From the NCBI GenBank assembly GCA_013335175.1, contig JAAXWC010000005.1, positions 1-64,000 of the forward strand: a stretch of 64,000 bases of DNA, written 5' to 3'. Positions 53,115 to 62,086 of this stretch are shown here, one piece after another (within the stretch, counting starts at the first letter, position 1; the number at the start of each line of letters is the position of its first letter). The notes beneath the pieces are model-generated. The model did not search any database, was not told where the DNA came from, and was given only the letters and a program-made list of their open reading frames with translations. The position numbers were made by a program, and so were the translations under genes. This DNA comes from Candidatus Roizmanbacteria bacterium (lineage in GTDB: Bacteria > Patescibacteriota > Microgenomatia > UBA1406 > GWC2-37-13).

Positions 53115-55796
53115 ATGGAACTACCTGTTTACGCACAAACATCGCAGGAGGTTATTTTAGATATGAAAACCTCAGAATCGGGGCTTTCAATAGCAGAGGT
53201 AAAAAAACGATTGGCGCACTACGGAAAAAACGCGCTTCCAGAGAAAAAAACAGAAGGGATACTTTCCATTTTTCTTCACCAATTCCAAAGCCCTCTTGTA
53301 TATATCCTTCTTATTGCAAGCGGAATCATATTCTTAATGAAAGAATATGTAGACGGATCTATTATTCTGTTCGTACTTATTTTTAATGCTATAGTTGGCA
53401 CGATCCAGGAAGGGAGAGCAGAAAATACCTTGCAAGCCCTCAAAAAATATGCAGAAACTATGGCAAAAGTGCGACGCAACGGAAAAGAATATATTGTTCC
53501 AGATTATGACATAGTACCAGGCGATATCATTCTTCTTCAGGAAGGAGATAAAATTTCGGCCGATGCACGAATTCTTGTCACCAATAGTCTTCGGGTAGAC
53601 GAATCTACCCTTACGGGAGAATCACTTCCCATCCATAAATCCGACGATACCATTCTGGAACATATAGACACCATTGCCGATCAAAAAAATATGGTATTTA
53701 AAGGTACTCATGTAGTAGGCGGAAACGCACGCGCTGTGGTAATAAAAACCGGAGTACATACCGAACTTGGAAAAATCTCGCAAAAAATAAGTGATATCGA
53801 TACCGAAATTCCATTAAAAAAAAACATCCGTTCCCTTACCCAACTTATTATTATCATTGTTCTTATCATCTGTTGTGGTGTTTTTTCCCTTGGATTCATA
53901 TTGGGACATTCTGCGCGAGAAATGTTTGCGACGGTCATTTCCCTTGCGGTATCCATTATTCCCGAAGGCCTGCCGATTGTTATGACTCTTGTTCTGGCAA
54001 CTGGTGTCTGGCGGATGAGCAAGCGGAACGCACTGGTTAAAAAACTTCAGGCAGTAGAAGCCCTGGGACAAGCACAGGTAATAGCCGTCGATAAAACCGG
54101 TACCCTTACCAAAAATGAGCTTTCACTCCGTGAGGTATACGTAAATCAAAACGTGTTTCACATTACCGGTGAAGGGTACTCTCTCAAGGGCAATGTGTTG
54201 CTTCAGGGGGAAATCGTTGAACCTAGTAAGCATTTAGATCTTATTCTGGCAGGTAAAATTGCTGCATACGTAACTGAAAATAGTATTGTATTTGATACTG
54301 TGTCGAAAGAATGGAAAACTTCAGGTGATCCAACCGAATCTGCGCTGTGTGTCTTTTCCCGTAAAATCGGCTTCGCGCCAGATTCCCTCGAAAAGGAAGC
54401 TCCGAAACTTTCTGAGATCCCTTTTCAATATACAAATCGATTTCATGCTATCGTAAGAAAAACATCAAAACAGACCCTCCTTGTGGTTATTGGCGCACCG
54501 GAAGAACTCCTCGAACGATCGCTATCGCTTTGGCACAACGGAACGAGTATGCCACTTTCTGCCGCCCATACCCAAGCGTTGCATAAGCAACTTACGAGCA
54601 TGTCTCAGAAAGGACTACGGGTTATTGCGTTTGCAATGAAAGAAAATTCCGAGGAACAGATTCATCCGAACCATATTACCGATCTTACCTTTATTGGATT
54701 TTATGGTCTTCAAGATACGTTACGACCAGAGGTTCACCATGCGCTCAAACAAGCGCGAGAAGCAGGAATTCAGGTTGTTATGATTACTGGAGATCACAAA
54801 ATTACGGCGGAAGCAATTGCACGAGAAGCAGGAATTTTTCAAACGGGAGACACCATACTGGACGGAAAACAAATTGACGCACTCAACGACCAAGAACTAA
54901 CAAACCAGCTCGATACTGTTTCTGTATTTGCGCGAGTTACTCCAGAACACAAATTGAGAATTGTTGAGGCATACAAAAGGAAAGGTCGTATTGTTGCTAT
55001 GACAGGCGATGGTGTTAATGATGCCCCGCCACTGGTTGCAGCCGATTTAGGGATTGGCATGGGGAAAATTGGTACGGAAGTCGCCAAAGAAGCCTCCGAT
55101 ATTGTTCTTCTCGATGACAACTTTGCAAGCATAGTTGCAGCGGTTGAAGAAGGAAGAAGCATTTACAAAACGATAAAAAAAGTTATCCTTTACCTCTTTT
55201 CAACCAGTTTTGGGGAGGTATCCATTATTGTAGCAGCCCTTTTCCTCGGGCTTCCGCTCCCCATTCTCCCTGCACAAATCGTTTGGCTCAATTTTATAAC
55301 CGATGGATTTCTTGATGTATCTCTTACGAATGAGCCAAAAGAAGCTGGACTGTTGAAAGGGGCGTTTCATCATCCACACAAATATTTGCTCGATGGCGTA
55401 ACTGTTCAAAGGATGATACTTATGGCATTAACGATGATGGTTGGATCTATTATTTTGTTTCGGATGTACTATGAGACAGATCCGGCAAAAGCGTCTACCG
55501 TTGCCCTTACCGTTATGGCCGTATTTCAGTGGTTTAACGCATGGAACTGTCGGAATGAACGCCTTTCCCTTCTCCAGCTGAATCCCTTTTCAAATATATT
55601 TCTCGTAGGAGCAACTGGAATTGTTATTCTGTTACAACTTGCGGCGGTATATGTTCCCTTTATGCAATCATTTTTACACACCATTCCATTAGAGGGAAAC
55701 GACTGGGTTCTGATTATCTTAACTGCATCGTCCATTATCGTTGTGGAAGAAATTCGAAAACTGCTGGTACGAAAATTTACTCCAATTTCAAAATAG
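53115..55796 (+). CDS. P-type cation-transporting ATPase (type II)
   Basis: An 893-residue ATP-driven cation pump. Visible: actuator TLTGES (about residue 175), phosphorylation motif DKTGTLTKNE with Asp326, the ATP-binding region, MITGDHKITAEAIA and GDGVNDAPPL. Ten membrane helices fit the type II (Ca2+/Na+/H+-like) topology; the PEGLP motif in helix 4 (SIIPEGLPIVMT) is present, typical for Ca2+ or Na+ pumps. A -10-like TATACT lies at 53096-53101. The stop directly joins the decayed hydrolase copy at 55796. Confidence 0.93.
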   Translation: MELPVYAQTSQEVILDMKTSESGLSIAEVKKRLAHYGKNALPEKKTEGILSIFLHQFQSPLVYILLIASGIIFLMKEYVDGSIILFVLIFNAIVGTIQEGRAENTLQALKKYAETMAKVRRNGKEYIVPDYDIVPGDIILLQEGDKISADARILVTNSLRVDESTLTGESLPIHKSDDTILEHIDTIADQKNMVFKGTHVVGGNARAVVIKTGVHTELGKISQKISDIDTEIPLKKNIRSLTQLIIIIVLIICCGVFSLGFILGHSAREMFATVISLAVSIIPEGLPIVMTLVLATGVWRMSKRNALVKKLQAVEALGQAQVIAVDKTGTLTKNELSLREVYVNQNVFHITGEGYSLKGNVLLQGEIVEPSKHLDLILAGKIAAYVTENSIVFDTVSKEWKTSGDPTESALCVFSRKIGFAPDSLEKEAPKLSEIPFQYTNRFHAIVRKTSKQTLLVVIGAPEELLERSLSLWHNGTSMPLSAAHTQALHKQLTSMSQKGLRVIAFAMKENSEEQIHPNHITDLTFIGFYGLQDTLRPEVHHALKQAREAGIQVVMITGDHKITAEAIAREAGIFQTGDTILDGKQIDALNDQELTNQLDTVSVFARVTPEHKLRIVEAYKRKGRIVAMTGDGVNDAPPLVAADLGIGMGKIGTEVAKEASDIVLLDDNFASIVAAVEEGRSIYKTIKKVILYLFSTSFGEVSIIVAALFLGLPLPILPAQIVWLNFITDGFLDVSLTNEPKEAGLLKGAFHHPHKYLLDGVTVQRMILMALTMMVGSIILFRMYYETDPAKASTVALTVMAVFQWFNAWNCRNERLSLLQLNPFSNIFLVGATGIVILLQLAAVYVPFMQSFLHTIPLEGNDWVLIILTASSIIVVEEIRKLLVRKFTPISK

Positions 55797-56269
55797 TAAG
55801 CTGATAGCACTCTATGGCGACGTGAACCACTATACTATTTCAAACTACTTAGAACAAGTAAAGGAAAAGGTACGTGCCTATCGTGAAAATAAACCAGAAG
55901 AGATAATACTAATTGGTCATAGCATGGGTGGTTTTACTGCGATCATTGCAGGAAGTAGAATACCTGAAGTTACAAAAATCGTCGCGCTTTGCCCACCTCC
56001 AGATAGATTTTGATATCCCCTACGCTTTTGCAGAAGATAGCCTCCAATATTCAGCCCGCGAAGAAGTAAAAAATATCCACAAACCAATCATGATTTTCAT
56101 TGGCCTCAACGACACCGTTGTCCCTCCCGACACAACTGAAGAAATAGTGAAAAATGCACATAACCCCTATATTGTCAAACTCCCCAATGTTGGACACGAC
56201 TTTCGACATGTGCAGGGGCAGTGCGAAGACATCGGAGATGAGATAGTGAAGTTTTTATGTTCCACCTAA
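55796..56269 (+). pseudogene. Decayed copy of the alpha/beta hydrolase at 60145
   Basis: A truncated paralog. Starting at the ATPase stop, the sequence encodes GDVNHYTISNYLEQVKEKV and IILIGHSMGGFTAII, closely matching the intact gene, but lacks its first about 47 residues and jumps near 56008 from ALCPPPDR to DFDIPYAFAEDSL, deleting about 30 residues and shifting frame. The tail LPNVGHDFRH...KFL is preserved. The nucleophile Ser (GHSMGG) and final His are kept but the frame is broken, so no active product is expected. Confidence 0.85.
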
Positions 56270-56652
56270 AATAGTATCTGCTTTGAAGATTTGTGTTTAT
56301 ATTTCCAATATCCGACCGCAATCGGAAGAGCAAGTGTGAGCGCATAGTACAAAAACACATCTGGTTTATAATATGCAGTGCCTGTTTTGAGAAGAGTCAC
56401 TATAAAAATATAATCAAGTAAGATTGCCATAACGGACCATACAAAGCCTAAGCCAAAATAGCACTTTAGTTCTGGACGTTTGATCTTATCCAAGAGTACC
56501 CACATGGTAACTAGTGTTGCAAACGGCGTAATAACAATACCGATCAAGTCCTTTGGCACAATGAAAAACAAAACCATACCAGCAACATATCCGATGAACC
56601 ATAGGACTACCCCCCACAAAAGCGTGTTTTTAATTTTTTCTATTCCTGTCAT
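56266..56652 (-). CDS. Small membrane protein of unknown function
   Basis: A 128-residue protein with four hydrophobic helices (about 10-30, 34-55, 68-88, 100-118). Nothing recognisable; the short loops and few charges suggest a channel or a subunit. ATG 56652 is preferred; a TTG lies 13 codons earlier. The 3' end overlaps the pseudogene end by 4 bp. Confidence 0.6.
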   Translation of the reverse strand: MTGIEKIKNTLLWGVVLWFIGYVAGMVLFFIVPKDLIGIVITPFATLVTMWVLLDKIKRPELKCYFGLGFVWSVMAILLDYIFIVTLLKTGTAYYKPDVFLYYALTLALPIAVGYWKYKHKSSKQILF

Positions 56653-56704
56653 AACGTGATTGTAGTACGAAGCGATCGATAAAATCAACAATAAACGTAC
56701 CGAT

Positions 56705-56818
56705 ATGGTATATACGGAAACTCCGGTTTACCAGATGACCAAAGAATTTTTGGACAACCCAGATTATTCATTCGTAAACTATTGCAGAGTTGATATGTAC
56801 CAGTCGGCTGCCTTTTAA
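56705..56818 (+). other. Short open frame (37 residues), possible gene remnant
   Basis: Reads MVYTETPVYQMTKEFLDNPD and ends YQSAAF. Residue composition looks protein-like, but there is no ribosome site and no known relative. It may be the remainder of a lost gene in this fragment-rich region; low confidence. Confidence 0.25.
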
Positions 56819-56868
56819 TCAGAAAAGCACTCTACAGGGAAACTGGGCGGGTACCTATTGCAACTTTT

Positions 56869-58350
56869 TCATCTCAGTGCCATAAGCACGCCGTTGGTCC
56901 ATCCAAACCCCGTTTGCACCGAATACTCTCCCCCGTCTGCGATCTGCAACTCATCAACCACATTATATTTTTCAAAAATAGTACCAGTTTCTTTATACAG
57001 ATCAAGACATGTTTGGGTAAACCGACGTGCTATTTCATCGGCCAACTCCGCAAACCCATAGTTTTTCAATCCAATATATGCAAAATATTGCAAAGGAGCC
57101 CACCCATTTGGACTATCCCATTGCTCTTTTGTAGTATTTAATGTAGTTACAAGCCCGCCGCGTTTCAAAAAATCCTGATTTAGTTTTTCAGCTATTATTC
57201 TTGCCTGATCTGGTGTGGCAATACCAGCAAAAAGTGGGAGAGTTGCCGCAAGAGAAAAACACGGAGTATGTTTTTTCGCACTTAAATCGTAATCCATAAA
57301 GAAGTTTTGTTCTGCTGACCAAAATATCCGAAGAATAGACTCTTTCCGAGACGCAGCTTTTTTCGTATAAAATGCGGATTTCTCCGACTGTCCAACAAGA
57401 GAGAACCATCTGCCCATACGCTCTTCCATCATAGCAATAAGGCAGTTGAGGTCTACGGGAAGAATATCAGTCGCGTAAATCGTTCGAAGATCACCCGGGA
57501 TTTTGCACCACCTACTAGAAAAGTCCCATCCAGACTCGGCAGCTGAACGAATATGTCGATAAAATGCGGGCCTTTCCTCTGAAGATAACCCTTTGGCAAG
57601 CTCTACATCTTCTTTATGCGATTCTGGACGCGGGGTATCGAGTTGATCATAATAACGATTCAGCGTAGCGCCATTACCTGTAACTGCGTGTCCAAACTCC
57701 TTCGACATCCAGTATTCATATTCTTTTTCTATATAAGGAAGATACTGAGGGATAAGATCTTTGTGGCCATAATCTGCCAATAGCTGCACCATTAGCGCAA
57801 AGAACGGCGGTTGGGATCGGGACGCCAGATAAACCCTATTTCCGTTTGGGATATACCCGATTTCTTCCAGCAAATGGACAAAATTGTCGCACATCTCTAT
57901 CACAATACCTGTTAAGCCGTCACGAACCAGACCAAGCGCGGTAAAGTACGAGTCCCAGTAATAAATGCTGCGGAATCGCCCTCCAGGAACAATATATGAG
58001 TGTGGTAACGGGATGAACGTATCGTGTTTGGCAACCGGTGTTGTTTGTTTGCGATACAGATGGTGCCAAAGCTTTGAGATATATTCATACATCGATAAAG
58101 GAGTTTCTTTTGCGATAAGGATTGGCGGATAGATCTGGTTTGGGAGGGTAAATTCTTCGGTGATAAACGACAGATGGTTAAAATTCACCTGGTCTTTTTC
58201 AGCGAGATAGCGGGCGAGAATAAGCTCTGGGTCGCGATTAGGGACTGCGTCTACAAATGTAATTCCATCTCCTAAAACTTGAGCAAGTTGCGTCTCTTCA
58301 AACAGTGTTCCATGAAGTTGCGGATACGAAGATAAGTTGAGATATTTCAT
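56869..58350 (-). CDS. treA: Alpha,alpha-trehalase (GH37)
   Basis: Hydrolyses trehalose to glucose. About 493 residues. Signature motifs are present: PGGRFRSIYYWDSYF (GH37 signature 1), QWDSPNGWAPLQYF (signature 2), and the catalytic acid region ESGWDFSSRW. The N-terminus has no signal peptide, so it is cytosolic. ATG 58350 is chosen; the longer version begins with GTG. Sugar scavenging or trehalose turnover fits a fermentative organism. Confidence 0.93.
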   Translation of the reverse strand: MKYLNLSSYPQLHGTLFEETQLAQVLGDGITFVDAVPNRDPELILARYLAEKDQVNFNHLSFITEEFTLPNQIYPPILIAKETPLSMYEYISKLWHHLYRKQTTPVAKHDTFIPLPHSYIVPGGRFRSIYYWDSYFTALGLVRDGLTGIVIEMCDNFVHLLEEIGYIPNGNRVYLASRSQPPFFALMVQLLADYGHKDLIPQYLPYIEKEYEYWMSKEFGHAVTGNGATLNRYYDQLDTPRPESHKEDVELAKGLSSEERPAFYRHIRSAAESGWDFSSRWCKIPGDLRTIYATDILPVDLNCLIAMMEERMGRWFSLVGQSEKSAFYTKKAASRKESILRIFWSAEQNFFMDYDLSAKKHTPCFSLAATLPLFAGIATPDQARIIAEKLNQDFLKRGGLVTTLNTTKEQWDSPNGWAPLQYFAYIGLKNYGFAELADEIARRFTQTCLDLYKETGTIFEKYNVVDELQIADGGEYSVQTGFGWTNGVLMALR

Positions 58351-58440
58351 GGGCAAAAAGGCATATAAATAAACAGGCACGGGATCATTCCTTTAAGTAT
58401 ATGAGAATACACACTCAATGCAAACTGATTTCATACGTAT

Positions 58441-58603
58441 TCAATCCAAAAAACTCAGATTCGCCATCTCCGCGTGAAATTTTATGTTTGTTTTTGCAGA
58501 TTCCTCGATAATGCGGGCATAATTTCTTCAATTCTTAATTTTTTTGCTATATCTTTATTTTCAGCAAAGTCGTTTACTATTTTTTTCATTATAATAATTT
58601 TTC
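58441..58603 (-). pseudogene. Mosaic debris: DUF4325 N-terminal fragment joined to a kinase fragment
   Basis: A frame from ATG 58589 encodes MKKIVNDFAENKDIAKKLRI then EEIMPAL, a pattern like the beginning of the DUF4325 STAS-like domain, and stops at 58482 after 35 codons. In a shifted frame the following part reads IIEESAKTNIKF, matching RIIEESAKTDMNM of the kinase at 61360. So pieces of two genes were joined here. The GHKL gene upstream is the usual partner of DUF4325. Confidence 0.6.
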
Positions 58604-59191
58604 TCATATGAATTTTGGAGTCTTATATTTAGCTCGTTTTCTATCACGAATTGCCTTGTCATATACATCACCGATATTTGATAGTAAATAATTGAACTCT
58701 GGAGTTTCATGAAGCGAAAGGTCTACTGCCACCAATGTTCCCTGAAAATTGGGTAATGTGTCCTTTGCACTATGCCGATCTTTTTCTGGATCAGCGTATA
58801 ACTTTGGCAATCCTTTGATTCGTTTTCTATATTTTAACAACGTATATTCCGCACCACCACTGTAAATAACAAAATAGTTACGGGTAATCTTAGCAATGGA
58901 TTTAATAAAAAATAGTCCAGCCCCAGCATTTTCAGCAGTCTTAATGATTTTGATGGGTACAAATCGCCCGGATTCTTCCTTTTTATGATAAATAAATGGA
59001 GAAGGTGTTCTGGTAAGGTCGTAGAGACCCATTCTATCTAAATATCGTCCTGTTTCAGGAACTGTGCCAACAATTTCAGTATTTTCCTTCCCTGCTCGGA
59101 TTGCAAGTGCTGCTGCCACTACAAGATTAGCAGGATGAACGGTAACCCACCTCTCGTGTGTTGATATTATGAGCTTTTCAGGATTTGTCAA
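58604..59191 (-). CDS. GHKL ATPase partner of DUF4325 (compact or degenerate)
   Basis: A 195-residue product. The first part (RWVTVHPANLVVAAALAIRAGK...VPETGRYLDRMGLYDL) is STAS-like, the later NAGAGLFFIKSIAKITRNYF resembles the G2 box of GHKL ATPases, while the N-box region seems missing, so it may be a shortened version. The frame opens with TTG at 59191; upstream in frame, back to a stop near 59259, HEDILSNQGNLRNFKSF also looks coding, whereas the only ATG there is out of frame, suggesting a lost start codon or a frameshift. Probably inactive or regulated unusually. Confidence 0.5.
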   Translation of the reverse strand: MTNPEKLIISTHERWVTVHPANLVVAAALAIRAGKENTEIVGTVPETGRYLDRMGLYDLTRTPSPFIYHKKEESGRFVPIKIIKTAENAGAGLFFIKSIAKITRNYFVIYSGGAEYTLLKYRKRIKGLPKLYADPEKDRHSAKDTLPNFQGTLVAVDLSLHETPEFNYLLSNIGDVYDKAIRDRKRAKYKTPKFI

Positions 59192-59265
59192 ATCAAGCGA
59201 CTGTACAAAACTCTTGAAATTACGTAAATTTCCTTGATTTGATAAAATATCTTCATGTCGTTAGT

Positions 59266-59330
59266 TTTACCCGTAGAGGGTTTTTTTGTCAATAAGCACC
59301 CAACGGGTAAATTTCCCCCGTAGGTGGCCT
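59266..59330. terminator. Terminator-like hairpin cluster
   Basis: ACCC-GTAGA-GGGT followed by seven T (59269-59287) is a plus-strand terminator-like hairpin. TTTACCCGT (59266-59274) also pairs with ACGGGTAAA farther on, and CACCC...GGTGG forms another imperfect stem. No plus-strand gene ends nearby, so it may belong to a lost gene. Confidence 0.45.
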
Positions 59331-59371
59331 TTTAAAAAAAGTACCCGACAGGAAACAGTGTTTCAGTTAGA

Positions 59372-59890
59372 TCACCCTCGTAAACCTGCAATATCTAGCT
59401 TTTTCATATTCATCATACGCTTATAAGCTCCAGGCAGCCGTATCAATTCATTCATGTTTTCCGGTGTAATTTGCCAACTAACACCATATTTGTCTTCAAG
59501 CCAGCCGCACTGTTCAAAGTTAGGGTTTGCGGATAGTTTTTCCCAGTAATAATCAATTTCTTCTTGATCTTTGCATTTCACCATCAGTGAAATCGCTGGG
59601 GTAAATGTAAAATCTTGCATGTCATTGCCACTATCCATAATTGCTAGCCAATCATTAAAAAGCCTAAAGTCTGCAAACATAATCATTCCTTCACGATCAG
59701 GATTCATACCAGTTGGATATTTATTAATATTTTTACTTATTTCACTGTTTTGAAATACCGAAGTATAAAATTTCATCGCTTCTTCTGCCTTACCGATATT
59801 ATCTTTTGTAAAAAGAGCTGCAGATAAATCAGTTCCCATTACAACAGCAAATGAAGCTTGTGGAAAAATGTCTTTCGTGAGGTAATTCAA
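59372..59890 (-). CDS. VOC/PhnB-like protein (3-demethylubiquinone methyltransferase-like domain)
   Basis: A 172-residue protein with PhnB-type pattern AEEAMKFYTSVFQNSEI and, near the end, LMVKCKDQEEIDYYWEKLSANPNFEQCGWLEDKYGVSWQI, where the terminal GVSWQI is the family hallmark. PhnB-like proteins have no confirmed reaction. The frame starts with TTG at 59890, with an ATG 18 codons later in a region that does not look like the usual start; the N-terminus could have been altered by the rearrangement upstream. Confidence 0.8.
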   Translation of the reverse strand: MNYLTKDIFPQASFAVVMGTDLSAALFTKDNIGKAEEAMKFYTSVFQNSEISKNINKYPTGMNPDREGMIMFADFRLFNDWLAIMDSGNDMQDFTFTPAISLMVKCKDQEEIDYYWEKLSANPNFEQCGWLEDKYGVSWQITPENMNELIRLPGAYKRMMNMKKLDIAGLRG

Positions 59891-60066
59891 AGCAGATTCG
59901 TGTTCGGAAACAATCCGTTCTTTGGTTTAATAACAACTTGACATTCATCTTTTTCAATATACTTGAAATCGTATATTTTCTCCCGCTTCACGGGCTACAG
60001 TTTGTACAAGCTTCTTTATAGAATACTTGGTTTTGCCTGTTCATAGGTAATCTTTTGCTTTTTCAT
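59887..60066 (-). pseudogene. Broken copy of the 36-residue peptide gene plus C-terminal debris
   Basis: From ATG 60066 the frame reads MKKQKITYEQ then shifts; the other frame continues IKKLVQTVAREAGEN, matching the intact peptide at 50044-50154 (IKKLAQTAARETGEN). After it, another coding-like tail EKIYDFKYIEKDECQVVIKP ends at 59887, overlapping the VOC start. This indicates recombination that joined fragments of unrelated genes. Confidence 0.7.
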
Positions 60067-60144
60067 GGCACAATAATAGCGGTCATAAAATTACTGCACA
60101 AGAGTGCGCATGGATCTATCTCTCCTAGTGCTATAATTGTTTTC

Positions 60145-60843
60145 ATGAAACTTGCGTTGCTGTTACCCGGATACCTCGATTCACCTGATTATTTACACAT
60201 GAAGATCTTTGAAAAAGGGCTGAAAGAATTGGGGTACACAGTGGAAAGAATAGATCCATGTAGTCTGTGGGAAAATGGCGACGTGAACCACTATACGATT
60301 TCAAACTACATCAAACAAGTTAAAGAAAAAATTGAATCATATGAAAATAATAATTTTGAAGAAATTATATTAATAGGCCATAGTATGGGTGGTTTTACTG
60401 CAATACTTGCCGGATGCAAAATACCACAAGTCACAAAGATTATTGCCCTTTGTCCCCCATCCACTTTAGAAGATTCAGCAAAGAAATGGAACGATCAAGG
60501 AGTTCGACACTCCAAAAGAGATTTACCGGACAATCCAAACCAATTTCGCGTATTTGATATCCCCTACGCTTTTGTAGAAGATGGCCTCCACTATTCGGCT
60601 CTCGAAGCGGTGAAACACATACACAAACCTCTCATGATACTCATAGCTCTCAATGACACTGTTGTGCTCCCTGAAAAAACAGAGGTAATTGTGAAAAATG
60701 CAGATCGGCCTTACGTAGTACGACAACCAAACATGGGACACAATTTTCGACATTCAGAAGAGCAATGTTCTCTCGTAATGGATGAAATAAAGAAGTTTCT
60801 GGATGCGTATCTTCATTCCTCCACTGCTAAACGAAACTCCTGA
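60145..60843 (+). CDS. Alpha/beta hydrolase (RBBP9/YdeN-like serine hydrolase)
   Basis: A 232-residue cytosolic serine hydrolase. It begins KLALLLPGYLDSPDY, has the nucleophile elbow GHSMGG (Ser about residue 85) and a His near MGHNFRH; an acid residue is in IALNDTV. Substrate unknown (small esters or peptides). The ATG at 60145 follows TATAATTG (60132-60139) and starts the family-like strand; earlier ATGs are not preferred. A truncated copy of it is at 55796-56269. Confidence 0.9.
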   Translation: MKLALLLPGYLDSPDYLHMKIFEKGLKELGYTVERIDPCSLWENGDVNHYTISNYIKQVKEKIESYENNNFEEIILIGHSMGGFTAILAGCKIPQVTKIIALCPPSTLEDSAKKWNDQGVRHSKRDLPDNPNQFRVFDIPYAFVEDGLHYSALEAVKHIHKPLMILIALNDTVVLPEKTEVIVKNADRPYVVRQPNMGHNFRHSEEQCSLVMDEIKKFLDAYLHSSTAKRNS

Positions 60844-61358
60844 AAGATCCGGACAAAATCAGAGGGTTTGTAGTGAGCATTTAACCCGCTCGGACTCGGA
60901 AGTAGCCACACATGAGCGCCACCCAGTAGCTCGTTTTGCATACCAATTGTAGCTTTTGGCTTACTAAACGCCGCTCGATATGCCTGTATACCGACAAATG
61001 CCACCCATTTAGGATGATATTTTTCTATTTTTTCTATCAAAATTTTTCCACCAGCCTGATATCCTTCTTTTGATATTTCTGAAGCAGAAGTAGATGCTCG
61101 AGACACCACATTCGTCAGACCATATCCAAGGCGCAACATTTCACTACTTTCTGATGGCTTTAATAAACGATCCGTAAAACCTGCGCCATAGAGAGTTGGC
61201 CAAAATCTGTTCCCCGGTCTCGCATAATGAAATCCGGTGTAGGCCGTATAGAGCCCCGGATTAATGCCGACAAACAAAATAGTCAGATCGGATTTGATAA
61301 CATCCTCAACTGTCTTATTCGCACAAGCTTCAAGTTCTTTTTTTGTAGGGAGTGACAT
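60813..61358 (-). CDS. mug: Mismatch-specific uracil/thymine-DNA glycosylase (MUG/TDG type)
   Basis: A 181-residue base-excision glycosylase. The motif GINPGLYTAYTGFHYARPGNRFW holds the catalytic Asn region, and LPSPSGLNAHY is the second motif. It removes uracil opposite guanine and related lesions. Together with MutS, MutL and the ligase it suggests active repair. Ends convergently with the hydrolase gene (31-bp overlap). Confidence 0.92.
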   Translation of the reverse strand: MSLPTKKELEACANKTVEDVIKSDLTILFVGINPGLYTAYTGFHYARPGNRFWPTLYGAGFTDRLLKPSESSEMLRLGYGLTNVVSRASTSASEISKEGYQAGGKILIEKIEKYHPKWVAFVGIQAYRAAFSKPKATIGMQNELLGGAHVWLLPSPSGLNAHYKPSDFVRIFQEFRLAVEE

Positions 61359-61359
61359 T

Positions 61360-61893
61360 TTAACCTAGGTTGTAATGGCTCATAATATCCCGAACTACCT
61401 GATCCGGAGATAAATTACTTGTATCGACACTATACTGATTTGGAAAATCTAATTTTTCAAACGACTCTGGATACTGCTCATGCCATTCATTTAGCCGTTC
61501 AACGGTACTGATTTTTTTGAGATTTTTTCGTGATTCTTCACCGATACGTTTTATTAATATATCTTTTGTTGCAGTAAGATAAACAACCAAGCATTCTCCG
61601 TTATTGTCTAATACCGTTTGCCATATTTTTTTGTAAAACTCTTCGTTATCTCTCATAATTACTCCCGTTGCTATCATATTCATGTCGGTCTTTGCAGATT
61701 CTTCAATAATCCGAAGCCGAAACTCTTTTTCAAGTTTCCGCCTTATTGCATTATCATACCCATACAATTCACACAACACATTGAGAATCATATGATTATG
61801 GAAAAGTGTGTAGCCAGTTTTTTTTGACAACCGAGTAGCAACAGTCAATTTTCCTGTTCCTGGAGCTCCATACAGTAAGATAAGTTTCATCAA
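61360..61893 (-). CDS. P-loop kinase-like protein (AAA_33 type)
   Basis: A 177-residue P-loop protein with Walker A GAPGTGKLTVATR near the N-terminus and a lid-like Arg region (IKRIGEESRKNLKK). It looks like a small-molecule kinase of the shikimate/gluconate kinase type or a tRNA-splicing ligase-like kinase; substrate unknown. The glycosylase gene starts after one base, so both are co-transcribed. A fragment of a close relative lies at 58441-58520. Confidence 0.8.
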   Translation of the reverse strand: MMKLILLYGAPGTGKLTVATRLSKKTGYTLFHNHMILNVLCELYGYDNAIRRKLEKEFRLRIIEESAKTDMNMIATGVIMRDNEEFYKKIWQTVLDNNGECLVVYLTATKDILIKRIGEESRKNLKKISTVERLNEWHEQYPESFEKLDFPNQYSVDTSNLSPDQVVRDIMSHYNLG

Positions 61894-61994
61894 TATATAA
61901 TAGCATGCTTTGAACCGATTTAAAACTAAAATCTTTACGGACGCTGATTACTTTAGAAGGAACTATTACTAATCTAAACGTCTCGCGACACCAT

Positions 61995-62024
61995 AAAAAA
62001 AAACCCTTTCGGAGGTCTTTTTTT
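61995..62024. terminator. Bidirectional terminator-like sequence
   Basis: A run of nine A (61995-62003), CCCTTTCGGAGG and then seven T (62018-62024) can fold into a hairpin with A/T arms, usable in both directions. The inner stem is short and imperfect. Confidence 0.45.
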
Positions 62025-62086
62025 GTTGGCACTGGTTGACACTTTTACCAAACATCCTCACCAGTATTGGTGATAGAATAATTCAC

